Notes: generated from the sequence alone by a model not told the origin. 22,138 nt of DNA from JAPLFM01 sp964650885 (GCA_964650885.1 CAZYXG010000045.1:1-22138); one strand, 5' to 3'. Counted from the stretch's first letter, positions 15,082 through 22,138 are shown. Program-made: numbers and translations.

Positions 15082-15228
15082 TTAAATTACATTAATTTCT
15101 TTATCTTTTTTAATTTGCAAGAAATATTCAAATAAATATTTCAGGTTTTCTAAATTAAGTGTTGACGTTACAACAATAGATCTATCACTTCCAACAGGCG
15201 GATTGAAGGTAATATCTTTAATAATCAT
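15082..15228 (-). CDS. Very small ORF, 48 residues
   Basis: ATG to TAA encodes a protein beginning MIIKDITFNPPVGSDRSIVV, followed by STLNLENLKYLFEYF. The ATG lies inside the end of the broken PD-(D/E)XK frame (overlap 15218-15228, different frame), as in a coupled operon. The family is unknown. The clean codon pattern suggests it was, or still is, translated. Confidence 0.4.
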   Translation of the reverse strand: MIIKDITFNPPVGSDRSIVVTSTLNLENLKYLFEYFLQIKKDKEINVI

Positions 15229-15409
15229 ATTTTCTAACTAGAAAATCTTTATTAACTTCATTAAATTTTATTACACCCAAAAACCTTTCTAAGAATTCAA
15301 AACCAAGTCCGTGGTCTTGATAAGGGTCAAGTAAGTAACCTAAGAAAGCAGAAATATTAGCTTCATTTATTGTACCATCGCCATTTGCTTAGATTTAAAA
15401 TATATTCAT
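15218..15409 (-). pseudogene. PD-(D/E)XK nuclease-family N-terminal remnant
   Basis: From the ATG at 15409, after an AAGGAAAAGAA ribosome-site-like run, the frame reads MNIF, TAA, Ile, TAA, then ANGDGTINEANISAFLGYLL and DPYQDHGLGFEFLERFLGVI, stopping at 15218. The motif NISAFLxxLLDPxxxHGLGxxFLxxFL is the N-terminal signature of PF14281-type PD-(D/E)XK nucleases. Two nonsense codons at positions 5 and 7 and loss of everything after residue 63, including the catalytic core, mark it as a dead gene. These nucleases are often linked to defence or mobile DNA, so the patch is probably the scar of an old island. Confidence 0.6.
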
Positions 15410-15439
15410 TTCTTTTCCTTTATGATTGATTCTATTCCA

Positions 15440-15652
15440 CTAACTTACAATACTTTTCATTTCACAACAACATAAATATTTCATTTGAATGTTTCGCAAT
15501 TTGATTTGATTCTCTATCCATTTAGATATTTGGGTAAACATTGTCGTCTTTAAGCCCAATTAACGCAAATTGTAAGGTCGGATTAGATAAATATTGCTAA
15601 CTGTTTGAGTGTGTCCTCTTTGAACTCTACTGATATTCAGTATGTTTTTCAT
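15440..15652 (-). pseudogene. Small ORF with strong RBS, interrupted by TAA
   Basis: A GGAGG at 15662-15658 stands 5 nt before the ATG at 15652, the best Shine-Dalgarno in this patch. The first 30 codons (MKNILNISRVQRGHTQTVSN, then IYLIRPYNLR) end at TAA (15562-15560). The same frame then stays open for 39 more codons to a TAG at 15440. It could be a 30-residue peptide gene or a broken longer gene; I recognise no family. Confidence 0.35.
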
Positions 15653-15702
15653 AGAAACCTCCATTTATGAATAAATAAAGATATTGATATTTCTATGTCG
15701 TT

Positions 15703-15714
15703 ACAAATATTTGT
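15703..15714. promoter_or_regulatory. Perfect 12-bp palindrome upstream of the small ORFs
   Basis: ACAAATATTTGT is its own reverse complement and lies about 50 nt before the ATG at 15652. Its minus-strand half, AATATTTG, also resembles a -7 box with one mismatch. It may be an operator over a promoter, but in AT-rich DNA chance is possible. Confidence 0.25.
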
Positions 15715-15861
15715 TTGTGATTAGAGTATTTTTAACTTTTGGGAAGAATGTTTCTACTTTGATTGGAATTCGCCAAATACACTACTATTTAATCAGAGCT
15801 GACTTCCTATTTTATAGAAAGGTAATAGCGTTGTTGGAATAATGAGATTAGAACTTCGCAC

Positions 15862-15893
15862 AAAAAAAAGGTTTCCTTTTTGAGGAAACCTTT
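15862..15893 (-). terminator. Rho-independent terminator of the rpsR operon
   Basis: A perfect 11-bp stem (AAAGGTTTCCT / AGGAAACCTTT) with a 5-nt loop lies 49 nt past the rpsR stop. It is followed on the minus strand by a run of eight T. This is the clearest terminator in the window. Confidence 0.92.
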
Positions 15894-15941
15894 CTTAAAT
15901 TTTGATTGATTGCTATTTTTTGCTTATTTAAAGATGTGGAA

Positions 15942-16214
15942 TTAAGCAATATCTTGAGCAACGAATGGAGCCAAAGCTAAGTGGCGAGCGTATTTAATAG
16001 CCGCTGCTACTTGTCTTTGTTGGTAAGCCGAAACGCCAGTAATTCTACGAGGAAGGATTTTACCTTGATCGTTAGTAAATCTAGAAAGCAATTTGCTATC
16101 CAAGTGGTCAACAACATAGATGCCAGCAATTGGATTTACTTTCTTTTTAATTACTCTTTTTTCTTTTTGGTTCAGCTTGCTATTGTTGCTTTGCATTGGG
16201 AAAATTGCAGCCAT
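15942..16214 (-). CDS. rpsR: 30S ribosomal protein bS18
   Basis: bS18 binds 16S rRNA next to bS6 on the platform of the small subunit. The 90-residue product has the family core: RFTNDQGKILPRRITGVSAY followed by QQRQVAAAIKYARHLALAPF. The length is typical. It is the last gene of a three-gene minus-strand operon, 18 nt after rpmE, and is followed by a strong terminator. The usual neighbours rpsF, ssb and rplI are absent, so this lineage has moved rpsR to an rpmE operon. Confidence 0.97.
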   Translation of the reverse strand: MAAIFPMQSNNSKLNQKEKRVIKKKVNPIAGIYVVDHLDSKLLSRFTNDQGKILPRRITGVSAYQQRQVAAAIKYARHLALAPFVAQDIA

Positions 16215-16232
16215 TTTCAGTCCTGATTTATA

Positions 16233-16463
16233 TTATTTTGTTTTATTTTTAAGTTCGTTTGCTTTTGCAAAACGTTTATTAAATCTATCTACACGTCCAG
16301 CAGTGTCAATCAACATTTGCTTTCCAGTGAAGAATGGGTGTGATTTTGAATCAATCTCAAGAACCATTTTCTCAGACTTAAAGCAAGAGCGAGTCTGGAA
16401 TGTAGATCCGTCAGTCATTAGAACGTCGATTGTTCTATAAAATGGATGAATACCTTTTCTCAT
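16233..16463 (-). CDS. rpmE: 50S ribosomal protein bL31 (zinc-independent form)
   Basis: bL31 bridges the ribosomal subunits at the central protuberance. The 76-residue product reads MRKGIHPFYR, then TFQTRSCFKS and HPFFTGKQMLIDTAGRVDRF with NKRF, the type-A-length pattern. The CxC and CxxC zinc ligands of metal-binding bL31 are replaced: MTDG stands at the first site and DSKSHPF at the second. A single Cys is elsewhere. It is therefore a C-minus bL31. It lies 12 nt after a small basic-protein gene, with AGGT near the start as a weak ribosome site. Confidence 0.95.
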   Translation of the reverse strand: MRKGIHPFYRTIDVLMTDGSTFQTRSCFKSEKMVLEIDSKSHPFFTGKQMLIDTAGRVDRFNKRFAKANELKNKTK

Positions 16464-16475
16464 CTTTTCATTACC

Positions 16476-16655
16476 TTATCTATTAATGTCTATTGTATTC
16501 AATTCCGCTAAGTCTTTAACTTTAACGAATTTTTCTAATATTCTTAGTGACCCATTGCGATTTTCATCTTGGTACCACTTGATAACTTTCACAGAAGTAA
16601 ACTCCGATCCTTTACCTTTTTTGGATTTATCACCAAACGTTTGTGCTTTTGCCAT
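16476..16655 (-). CDS. Small basic conserved-looking protein, ribosome-associated by context
   Basis: This 59-residue product begins MAKAQTFGDKSKKGKGSEF, is Lys-rich, and has SVKVIKWYQD and RILEKFVKV. The MAK start, the VKVIK stretch and the EK-V motif faintly recall the small DUF4295 proteins encoded near ribosomal genes in Bacteroidota; that link is a guess from memory. It is the first gene of the rpmE-rpsR operon and sits about 25 nt behind a near-perfect Bacteroidota promoter, so it is surely expressed. A role in the ribosome or its assembly is inferred from the operon. Confidence 0.75.
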   Translation of the reverse strand: MAKAQTFGDKSKKGKGSEFTSVKVIKWYQDENRNGSLRILEKFVKVKDLAELNTIDINR

Positions 16656-16686
16656 TGTTTTATCTACTTTTTTTGAATTAGGATTA

Positions 16687-16717
16687 CAAATATAAGGATA
16701 ATTTTAAAAATAACAAA
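16687..16717 (-). promoter_or_regulatory. Bacteroidota-type promoter of the rpmE-rpsR operon
   Basis: On the minus strand, TTTG (16717-16714), a 19-nt spacer and TATATTTG (16694-16687) match the Bacteroidota consensus TTTG-N19-TAnnTTTG exactly. Transcription should start near 16681, giving a leader of about 25 nt to the ATG at 16655. It supports assignment of the genome to the FCB group. Confidence 0.8.
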
Positions 16718-16845
16718 ATCTTTTTTCAACATCTTTATATTTTTCATTCATATTCACTTAAATCACTAATTTTCTTGCTAGAATTCACTCATTTTGACGT
16801 TTTTAGGTGCCAATTAATTAAATTGCAAAGAAAAATCTGTACATT

Positions 16846-18912
16846 ATGCAAGAACCTTCTTTATTCAATTCTGAGACATTTGTGGCGAATCCTATCAAAA
16901 ATCGGGTTGAGGAGATAACAAATTTAATCAATAAATACGATAAAGCTTATTATCAGGATTCTGAATCTCTCATTTCCGATAGGGAATATGACATTTTATT
17001 GGCTGAACTTACTCAATTGGAAAAGGGTAATCCCGATTTGCTTTCGCCAAACTCCCCTACTCAGCGTGTGGGTGGTGAACCAATTAAGGAGTTTGAAACT
17101 GTGCAGCATCAAATTCCAATGCTTTCGCTTTCCAATTCCTATTCAACTGAAGAAATGCTTGATTTCGATAGAAAAGTGCATGATGTTTTGGATAATTCTG
17201 CTTGTAAATACTTTTGTGAATTGAAATTCGATGGTGTGGCTATTAGCTTGATTTATAAAGCTGGCAAGCTGGAAAGAGCGGTCACGCGTGGCGATGGAAC
17301 TCAGGGAGATGATGTTACGCACAATGTACGCACTATTCGCACTTTACCGTTGGAAATCAAGCCAATTAATGGAATGAGTGATTTTGAAGTTCGTGGCGAA
17401 ATATATATGCTGGATAGCGATTTCCAAAAGCTGAACGAAGCAAGGGCTGAACTTGGCGAAAAGACTTACGCCAACCCACGCAACACGACTGCTGGTAGCT
17501 TAAAGCAATTGGATTCGAAAAATGTGGCAGATAGGAAATTGCAAGTAACTTGCTATAATTTATCTTCTAATGATTTGAAATTGAAGAATCATTCTAATAA
17601 TCTTGAACTGCTGTCGGAGATGGGTTTCCCAGTGAGCAAGTATTCACAATTGTGCAATAATATAGATGAAGTCCAAAGTTTTATTGCTGAATGGGATTCA
17701 AAACGCACTACCCTTCCTTTCCAGATAGATGGAATAGTAGTGAAAATAGATTCACTTAAGCAACAGGAGGAGTTGGGCTTTGTAGCTCGCTCGCCAAAAT
17801 GGGCTTTCGCTTTTAAATATGAAGCCGAAAGTGCTTTGACTTCGCTGAATGATATTACTTTGCAAGTAGGAAGAACTGGTGTGGTTACTCCTGTGGCAGA
17901 GTTAGAGCCAGTTTTCTTATCAGGTTCGACTATTAGCCGAGCAACTTTGCATAACTATGATTTTATAAACGAAAAAGATATACGAATTGGCGACAAGGTA
18001 TTTATTGAAAAGGGCGGCGAAGTCATTCCGAAAGTTGTAAGTGTGGATTTGAAAAGCCGTTCGAGCGATTCAGTTGAATATTTATTTCCGCAAATTTGCC
18101 CTTGTCCTTTGCAATCGCCGCTCCATCGTCCAGAGGGAGAAGTACATCATTATTGCAATGCGGCAAACTGCCCTTGGCAACTAAAGCGAAAAATAGAACA
18201 TTTCGCCTCACGCAATGCTATGAATATAGATGGTTTGGGCGAGAAAGTAGTACATCAATTTGTGGATTTGGGTTATATTTCAAACATTGCTGACCTATAT
18301 GAAATTGATAATTTCAAAGAAGAGATACTACAATTAGATGGCTGGGGTGGCAAGAGCTACGACAAATTAATATCTGGTTTGGAACAATCTAAAACTCAAC
18401 CATTCCATAAGGTATTGTTTGCAATTGGTATTAGATTTATAGGCGAAACGAGTGCAAAGCTATTAGTAAAAACATTCAAAGATATTGATTCAATAATAGC
18501 TGCAGATATTGATACTCTCTGCTCTGTGAGGGAAGTTGGCGATAAAATGGCAGTAACTTTAATTGACCATTTTTCAGATTTGACCGAAATTGAATTAATA
18601 AATAGATTGAAAAGCTATGGATTGCAATTTGCTTTAAGTGAAAAAGAATTGGAAGCAAGTTCCGATGAGTTAGCAGGTAAAACATTTGTATTCACTGGTG
18701 AATTAAATAAATTTGGCAGAAAAGAAGCAGCCGAAATAATAGAGAAATTAGGTGGCAAAGAAATAAAATCAGTCAGTAAAAATACAAACTATTTAGTCGT
18801 AGGCGACTCCCCTGGCTCTAAGTATGAAAAAGCTCTCAAGTTGGGAGTGGAAATATTAAACGAAGAAGAATTTATTAATTTAATAAATTCAATTGGCAAA
18901 ACAAATGAATAA
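16846..18912 (+). CDS. ligA: NAD-dependent DNA ligase LigA
   Basis: LigA seals nicks in duplex DNA using NAD+, joining Okazaki fragments and completing repair. The 688-residue product has domain Ia (YYQDSESLISDREYD) and an adenylation domain with nucleophile Lys127 in CELKFDG, then VTRGDGTQGDDVTHNVRTI and YANPRNTTAGSLKQLD. FQIDGIVVKID and an OB fold follow. A zinc finger (Cys418, 420, 437, 442), helix-hairpin-helix repeats and a C-terminal BRCT domain (about 605-680) complete it. The first Cys pair is C-x-C (CPCPLQSPL) instead of the usual C-x2-C. The gene diverges from the rpmE operon, and its stop overlaps the methyltransferase start. Confidence 0.97.
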   Translation: MQEPSLFNSETFVANPIKNRVEEITNLINKYDKAYYQDSESLISDREYDILLAELTQLEKGNPDLLSPNSPTQRVGGEPIKEFETVQHQIPMLSLSNSYSTEEMLDFDRKVHDVLDNSACKYFCELKFDGVAISLIYKAGKLERAVTRGDGTQGDDVTHNVRTIRTLPLEIKPINGMSDFEVRGEIYMLDSDFQKLNEARAELGEKTYANPRNTTAGSLKQLDSKNVADRKLQVTCYNLSSNDLKLKNHSNNLELLSEMGFPVSKYSQLCNNIDEVQSFIAEWDSKRTTLPFQIDGIVVKIDSLKQQEELGFVARSPKWAFAFKYEAESALTSLNDITLQVGRTGVVTPVAELEPVFLSGSTISRATLHNYDFINEKDIRIGDKVFIEKGGEVIPKVVSVDLKSRSSDSVEYLFPQICPCPLQSPLHRPEGEVHHYCNAANCPWQLKRKIEHFASRNAMNIDGLGEKVVHQFVDLGYISNIADLYEIDNFKEEILQLDGWGGKSYDKLISGLEQSKTQPFHKVLFAIGIRFIGETSAKLLVKTFKDIDSIIAADIDTLCSVREVGDKMAVTLIDHFSDLTEIELINRLKSYGLQFALSEKELEASSDELAGKTFVFTGELNKFGRKEAAEIIEKLGGKEIKSVSKNTNYLVVGDSPGSKYEKALKLGVEILNEEEFINLINSIGKTNE

Positions 18913-20107
18913 TAAAGAAGAAAAACTATTTAATTCCAAATATTTAATTGCATATTATAATGAAATTAAACCAAAGGTATTGGAAATAGCAAATAAGGAT
19001 TTGAATAAATTAGTTTTCAAAAAGAACATAACTATCATTGACAAATACGCTATTCGCCAAGCTCGGTTGCGTAGGAAAATAGCGAATAAGTTGCCTGACT
19101 TTGCAAATAATATTGAATTGTTATTGGCAGACGATGTGCATTTGGAGCAATCGAGCAGCACACTGACTGCTAACTTTAAAGCGTCGCTTGTGGCAGAGGG
19201 TGAGAATTTTATAGATTTAACTGCTGGCTTTGGTATAGATTTTTATGCAATTGCTCATAAATATAAAAACAACTATGCGGTTAGTTTAAATAAAGATTTG
19301 ACTTTACTTTTGGAATATAATGCAAAAGTACTTGGAATTGAAATCAAAACAATTGGAAAGTCAGCTGAAGACTTTTTGAAAGATAATAATATGCAATTTG
19401 ATTTAGTTTATATAGACCCAGACCGCAGAATTGGTGGCAAAAGAGCAATACTTTTCAATGAAGTAGAACCAAATATTATTGGTTTGCAAAAACAATTATT
19501 GGCAATTGGCAAGAAAGTAATTATTAAAATATCGCCACTTATTGACCTTTCAGAAATTATTCGACTGATGAAAAATATTTCACAAATTAGGGTGGTGTCT
19601 GTTGATAATGAATGCAAAGAAATACTAATAATATTAGAAAGAGAGCCAAAGCAATTAGAAGTAATAGCAGATTTATGCACAGCTGGAAAGTGGGAGCAAA
19701 TCAAAATAGAGCCAACTGAGAAAACCCCTGATTATGCTTTTGCTACTGAAGAATACCTTTATGAGCCAGATGCTGCATTGATGAAAATTGGCAATTTCTC
19801 TGCACTTTCAGTAATGTATGACTTAATTAAAATAGCTGCAAACACTCATCTATATACCTCAAAAAAGCTTGTTGAGAATTTCCCAGGAAGAATTTTTCAA
19901 GTTAAGAAATTAGAAAAATATAGTACAAAAGCACTAAGAGCCCAAATAAAAAATGAACGGGCAAATGTGATTGCAAGAAATTATTTCAAATCTGCAGAAG
20001 AAATTACAAAAGATTTAAGAATAAAAAATGGTGGCGAACAATACATACTTGCCTTTAAAAACCAAGACAGCAAAGGAGTGATAGCTATCTGCAAAAGATT
20101 GAAATAG
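18905..20107 (+). CDS. Class I SAM methyltransferase with THUMP-like domain (PG_1098 type)
   Basis: The family is a predicted RNA or small-molecule methyltransferase, best known from the P. gingivalis PG_1098 structure; the substrate is not established. A helical N-terminus (about 1-85) precedes the Rossmann-like domain with SAM motif I (FIDLTAGFGIDFYAIA) and motif IV (LVYIDPDRRIGGKRA). The C-terminal part (about 255-400) includes the THUMP-like and ferredoxin-like folds typical of the group. The ATG at 18905 overlaps the ligA stop by 8 nt, giving 400 residues; an in-frame TTG at 18893 is less likely. Pairing with ligA suggests co-transcription, with no evident functional link. Confidence 0.85.
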   Translation: MNNKEEKLFNSKYLIAYYNEIKPKVLEIANKDLNKLVFKKNITIIDKYAIRQARLRRKIANKLPDFANNIELLLADDVHLEQSSSTLTANFKASLVAEGENFIDLTAGFGIDFYAIAHKYKNNYAVSLNKDLTLLLEYNAKVLGIEIKTIGKSAEDFLKDNNMQFDLVYIDPDRRIGGKRAILFNEVEPNIIGLQKQLLAIGKKVIIKISPLIDLSEIIRLMKNISQIRVVSVDNECKEILIILEREPKQLEVIADLCTAGKWEQIKIEPTEKTPDYAFATEEYLYEPDAALMKIGNFSALSVMYDLIKIAANTHLYTSKKLVENFPGRIFQVKKLEKYSTKALRAQIKNERANVIARNYFKSAEEITKDLRIKNGGEQYILAFKNQDSKGVIAICKRLK

Positions 20108-20110
20108 TTT

Positions 20111-20144
20111 AGAGTTTAGATTTAGGAATTAGGAGTTAATTTAT
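20111..20144. repeat. Heptamer-like tandem repeat before the IVS gene
   Basis: AGAGTTT, AGATTT, AGGAATT, AGGAGTT and AATTTAT run in register at periods of 7, 6, 7 and 7. The unit has the same period as the runs at 321-348 and 406-447 and resembles their opposite strand (AG-rich versus CT-rich). Confidence 0.5.
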
Positions 20145-20162
20145 TCATTAAGGAGTTTAATT

Positions 20163-20495
20163 ATGTCGAATGAAAAAGAAACAGTAAAAGAAAAAACATT
20201 TCACTTTTCAGTTAGAATAATTAATTTATATAAATATCTTTGTAATACTAAGAACGAGTATGTTCTAAGTAAGCAATTACTTCGTTCAGGTACTTCAATA
20301 GGTGCAAATGTAAGAGAAGCTCAAAATGGTCATACAAAAGCAGATTTTGTTTGCAAGTTAAACATTGCTCAAAAAGAAACTGATGAGACAATGTATTGGC
20401 TTGAACTTCTTAAAGAAACTGGTTACTTAGCTGATAAAGAATTTGAAACAATTTATCAAGATGCTCAAGAAATATTAAAAATGTTAAGAAGCTAA
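20163..20495 (+). CDS. Four-helix-bundle protein, 23S rRNA IVS / Avd-like family
   Basis: The S23/IVS family was found inside intervening sequences of 23S rRNA genes and is related to Avd, the accessory protein of diversity-generating retroelements. The 110-residue product has all family landmarks: FHFSVRIINLYKYL, LSKQLLRSGTSIGANVREAQ, KADFVCKLNIAQKETDETMY and WLELLKETGYL. AAGGAG (20150-20155) stands 7 nt before the ATG. There is no rRNA, reverse transcriptase or template repeat here, so it is an orphan copy. The function of orphans is unknown; a small basic bundle that binds nucleic acid is plausible. It is bracketed by a heptamer repeat on the left and a GAGCGGAGTCGAA repeat on the right. 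Confidence 0.88.
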   Translation: MSNEKETVKEKTFHFSVRIINLYKYLCNTKNEYVLSKQLLRSGTSIGANVREAQNGHTKADFVCKLNIAQKETDETMYWLELLKETGYLADKEFETIYQDAQEILKMLRS

Positions 20496-20544
20496 ATCTT
20501 TACTTCAAAAAATAAAAACAATATATAAATCTTAACTTTTAACT

Positions 20545-20570
20545 CACGTTCATTGAGCGGAGTCGAAATG
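20545..20570. repeat. GAGCGGAGTCGAA interspersed repeat
   Basis: CATTGAGCGGAGTCGAAATG, inside CACGTTCATTGAGCGGAGTC onward, has short CATT/AATG outer arms. I recall the GAGCGGAGTCGAA core as a widely dispersed extragenic repeat of Bacteroidota and related genomes. It lies between the convergent IVS and crtI genes, just past the crtI stop. Confidence 0.55.
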
Positions 20571-20581
20571 TAAATCATCAC

Positions 20582-22060
20582 TTAAACAATGTTTTTTCTT
20601 ATTAACTTTTCTGTTGTTTCAGCTGATAGCATAACGCCTGGTACTCCTGCACCTGGGTGAGTTCCTGCTCCAACTAAGAAAAGATTTGAAATATCTTCGC
20701 TAATGTTATGTGGTCGGAAATATGCTGTTTGCAATAAAGTTGGCTCTAATCCCCAAGGACTACCTAAATAAGAGTTACGTTTTTCAGCAAAATCTTCTGG
20801 TGTGAAAAAAGAGACATAGTCCAAGTTTTCTCTTAGATCTTTCATTCCGAAATCGTGTTCCAAACCATCTATTATTTTATCAGCAAATATTTGCCCCATT
20901 TTGCTCCAATCTATATCTGCTTTCATATTAGTTACAGGTATTAAAATATACATGCTCTCACATCCTTCAGGTGCCATCGAGTCATCGGTGCGGCTTGGCA
21001 CGTGCAAATACATAGAGTAATCTTCTGGCAGAATATGTCTATCGAAAATATCTTTCACAAGCTCTTTATAGCGTTCGGAAAGAATTAAAGTGTGGTGTAG
21101 CAATTCAGGATATTTTTTCTTTGTGCCAAGATAAAGCACAAAACTACTCATTGAGTATTGTTTCTTTTTTAATTTGTTGTCAGTCCATTTTTTGCGATAT
21201 TGTTCTGGTATCAGCTTCATATATGTATGAGTTACATCTCCATTTGAAACAACGGCATCGGACTCATAAAACTTATCATTAGCAATTACGCCAGAAGTTA
21301 ATCCATTGTGCATTTCTATTTTAGTAACTTCTGCATTTGTGTGAATCTCGCCGCCTTTCTCCAAGAAAATATCTTTTAGAGCTGTTACCAAGCTATACAT
21401 ACCTCCAGTGCTATACCAAACGCCACCAGTTTTTTCCAAATAAGAAATCATCAAATAAATTGAAGGTACTCGGAATGGATTTCCACCAATAAATAAGGGG
21501 TGGAAACTAAACATAAATCTGTGGCGGAAATCTTTGAAAAACTTGCTCGTGTGGGTATAAGCAGGAAAAAGAGCTTGTGTTTGCATTGCTCTTGGAATAA
21601 ACTTAATCATAGTTTTCAGATCGGAGAAAGGTCTTGAACCAAGTCCATCGGTAATAACTGCGTGGTAGATTTGTTCGCTGAAATCAATAAACTTATCATA
21701 AGCTATGGCATCATCTGGGTTGAATTTTGCCATTTGTGCTTTCATTTGTTCAGCATTACCATTGTAATCTATGTAGGTTTTATCGTGGAAATAAACTCTA
21801 TAGAATGGGTCGAGATAGTGCAAATCAAGATAATCATTCATATTTTTACCCGCCGAAGCAAAAACACTTTGGATTATCTCGGGTGCAGTAATTAGCGAAG
21901 GCCCCATATCGAAAGTATAGCCCTTTGCTTTAATTTGGTAGGCATGACCCCCTACCATTTCATTTTTCTCGAAAATTCTAACTTGATAACCGTTTGACTG
22001 CAATCGAATTGCTAAAGATAAAGCCCCAAAACCCGAGCCGATAATATTGATTTTCTTCAT
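20582..22060 (-). CDS. crtI: CrtI-family carotenoid (phytoene) desaturase
   Basis: CrtI enzymes use FAD to desaturate phytoene (or C30 diapophytoene) to coloured carotenes at the membrane. The N-terminal dinucleotide fold has IIGSGFGALSLAIRLQSNGY and EKNEMVGGHAY, and the substrate-side motif GYTFDMGPSLI follows. The C-terminus has LFLVGAGTHPGAGVPGVMLS, the FAD-binding signature of the family. The ATG at 22060 gives 492 residues, normal for CrtI; a GTG at 22069 is in frame but sits right after the upstream stop. Ketolase or saturase relatives (CrtO, CrtN, CrtD) share the fold, so the exact substrate is unsure. The upstream gene ends 9 nt before it and is probably in the same operon. Confidence 0.85.
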   Translation of the reverse strand: MKKINIIGSGFGALSLAIRLQSNGYQVRIFEKNEMVGGHAYQIKAKGYTFDMGPSLITAPEIIQSVFASAGKNMNDYLDLHYLDPFYRVYFHDKTYIDYNGNAEQMKAQMAKFNPDDAIAYDKFIDFSEQIYHAVITDGLGSRPFSDLKTMIKFIPRAMQTQALFPAYTHTSKFFKDFRHRFMFSFHPLFIGGNPFRVPSIYLMISYLEKTGGVWYSTGGMYSLVTALKDIFLEKGGEIHTNAEVTKIEMHNGLTSGVIANDKFYESDAVVSNGDVTHTYMKLIPEQYRKKWTDNKLKKKQYSMSSFVLYLGTKKKYPELLHHTLILSERYKELVKDIFDRHILPEDYSMYLHVPSRTDDSMAPEGCESMYILIPVTNMKADIDWSKMGQIFADKIIDGLEHDFGMKDLRENLDYVSFFTPEDFAEKRNSYLGSPWGLEPTLLQTAYFRPHNISEDISNLFLVGAGTHPGAGVPGVMLSAETTEKLIRKNIV

Positions 22061-22069
22061 TTTCACCAC

Positions 22070-22138
22070 TTACGTATTCACTTTCAGCATTTGACGATAG
22101 ATAGTGAGTTGTATTTGGGGTAAGTTTTCATTAAATTT
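22070..22138 (-). CDS. C-terminal end of an upstream gene (partial)
   Basis: The frame is open from the right edge for 22 codons (KFNENLPQIQLTIYRQMLKV, Asn, Thr) and stops at TAA (22072-22070), nine bases before the crtI ATG. The tight spacing suggests a carotenoid-pathway or lipid gene co-transcribed with crtI. The visible residues are too few to name it. Confidence 0.45.
   Translation of the reverse strand, partial: KFNENLPQIQLTIYRQMLKVNT

Noticed and set aside
15701..15781. Open minus-strand stretch of 26 codons (RIPIKVETFFPKVKN)
   Set aside because: It looks protein-like, but there is no start codon, an upstream stop is close, and I recognise no family.
15981..16440. Plus-strand ORFs over rpsR and rpmE
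   Set aside because: They are shadows of clearly identified ribosomal protein genes on the other strand.
16794..16845. Bacteroidota-type promoter before ligA
   Set aside because: A TTTG is present, but the best -7 candidate (TAAATTGC) mismatches the consensus and the spacing is 22 nt.
20163..20495. Diversity-generating retroelement around the Avd-like gene
   Set aside because: There is no reverse transcriptase, template or variable repeat in the flanks.

Overview
The window is an AT-rich chromosomal segment from a flagellated bacterium of the Fibrobacteres-Chlorobi-Bacteroidetes (FCB) group. An Ignavibacteria/Kapabacteria-like lineage is my best guess, and it is inference. The evidence is a textbook Bacteroidota-type promoter (TTTG, 19 nt, TAnnTTTG) before a ribosomal-protein operon, mostly weak Shine-Dalgarno sites, a PG_1098-type THUMP-like methyltransferase, a stand-alone four-helix-bundle (IVS) gene, and a flagellar FlhF/FlhG/FliA set that most Bacteroidota lack.

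Layout. (1) 1-523: non-coding. It holds the edge of a decayed RHS-type gene, diverged palindromic repeats, heptamer tandem repeats and a perfect 14-bp palindrome just before flhF. (2) 524-8148: a tight seven-gene plus-strand run: flhF, flhG, an unknown two-TM coiled-coil protein, fliA, an HDOD protein, a histidine-kinase-like protein that has lost its phospho-acceptor His, and a FimV/HubP-like membrane protein. Three junctions overlap or abut; the widest gap (100 nt) precedes fliA. Together these look like a flagellar placement and gene-control module. (3) 8149-8540: a gap with a decayed minus-strand ORF and a putative murD promoter. (4) 8541-13422: murD, ftsW (cell wall and division) and pcrA/uvrD helicase. 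(5) 13423-15941: a minus-strand accessory patch with degenerate tandem repeats, an intact M20/M28/M42-like peptidase, very small ORFs and a PD-(D/E)XK nuclease remnant with two nonsense codons. (6) 15862-16717: a compact minus-strand operon of a 59-residue basic protein, rpmE and rpsR, with clear promoter and terminator. (7) 16846-20107: ligA overlapping a THUMP-like methyltransferase gene. (8) 20111-22138: an IVS four-helix-bundle gene bracketed by repeats, then a minus-strand CrtI-type desaturase and the tail of an upstream gene.

The most interesting part is the flhF-to-FimV-like run. It pairs the polar flagellar GTPase/ATPase couple with a candidate landmark protein, a probable pseudokinase and an unknown membrane protein. 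The FlhG lacks the usual N-terminal FlhF-activating motif, so another member of the run may take that role. Functional statements rest on motifs read by eye; no database search was run.
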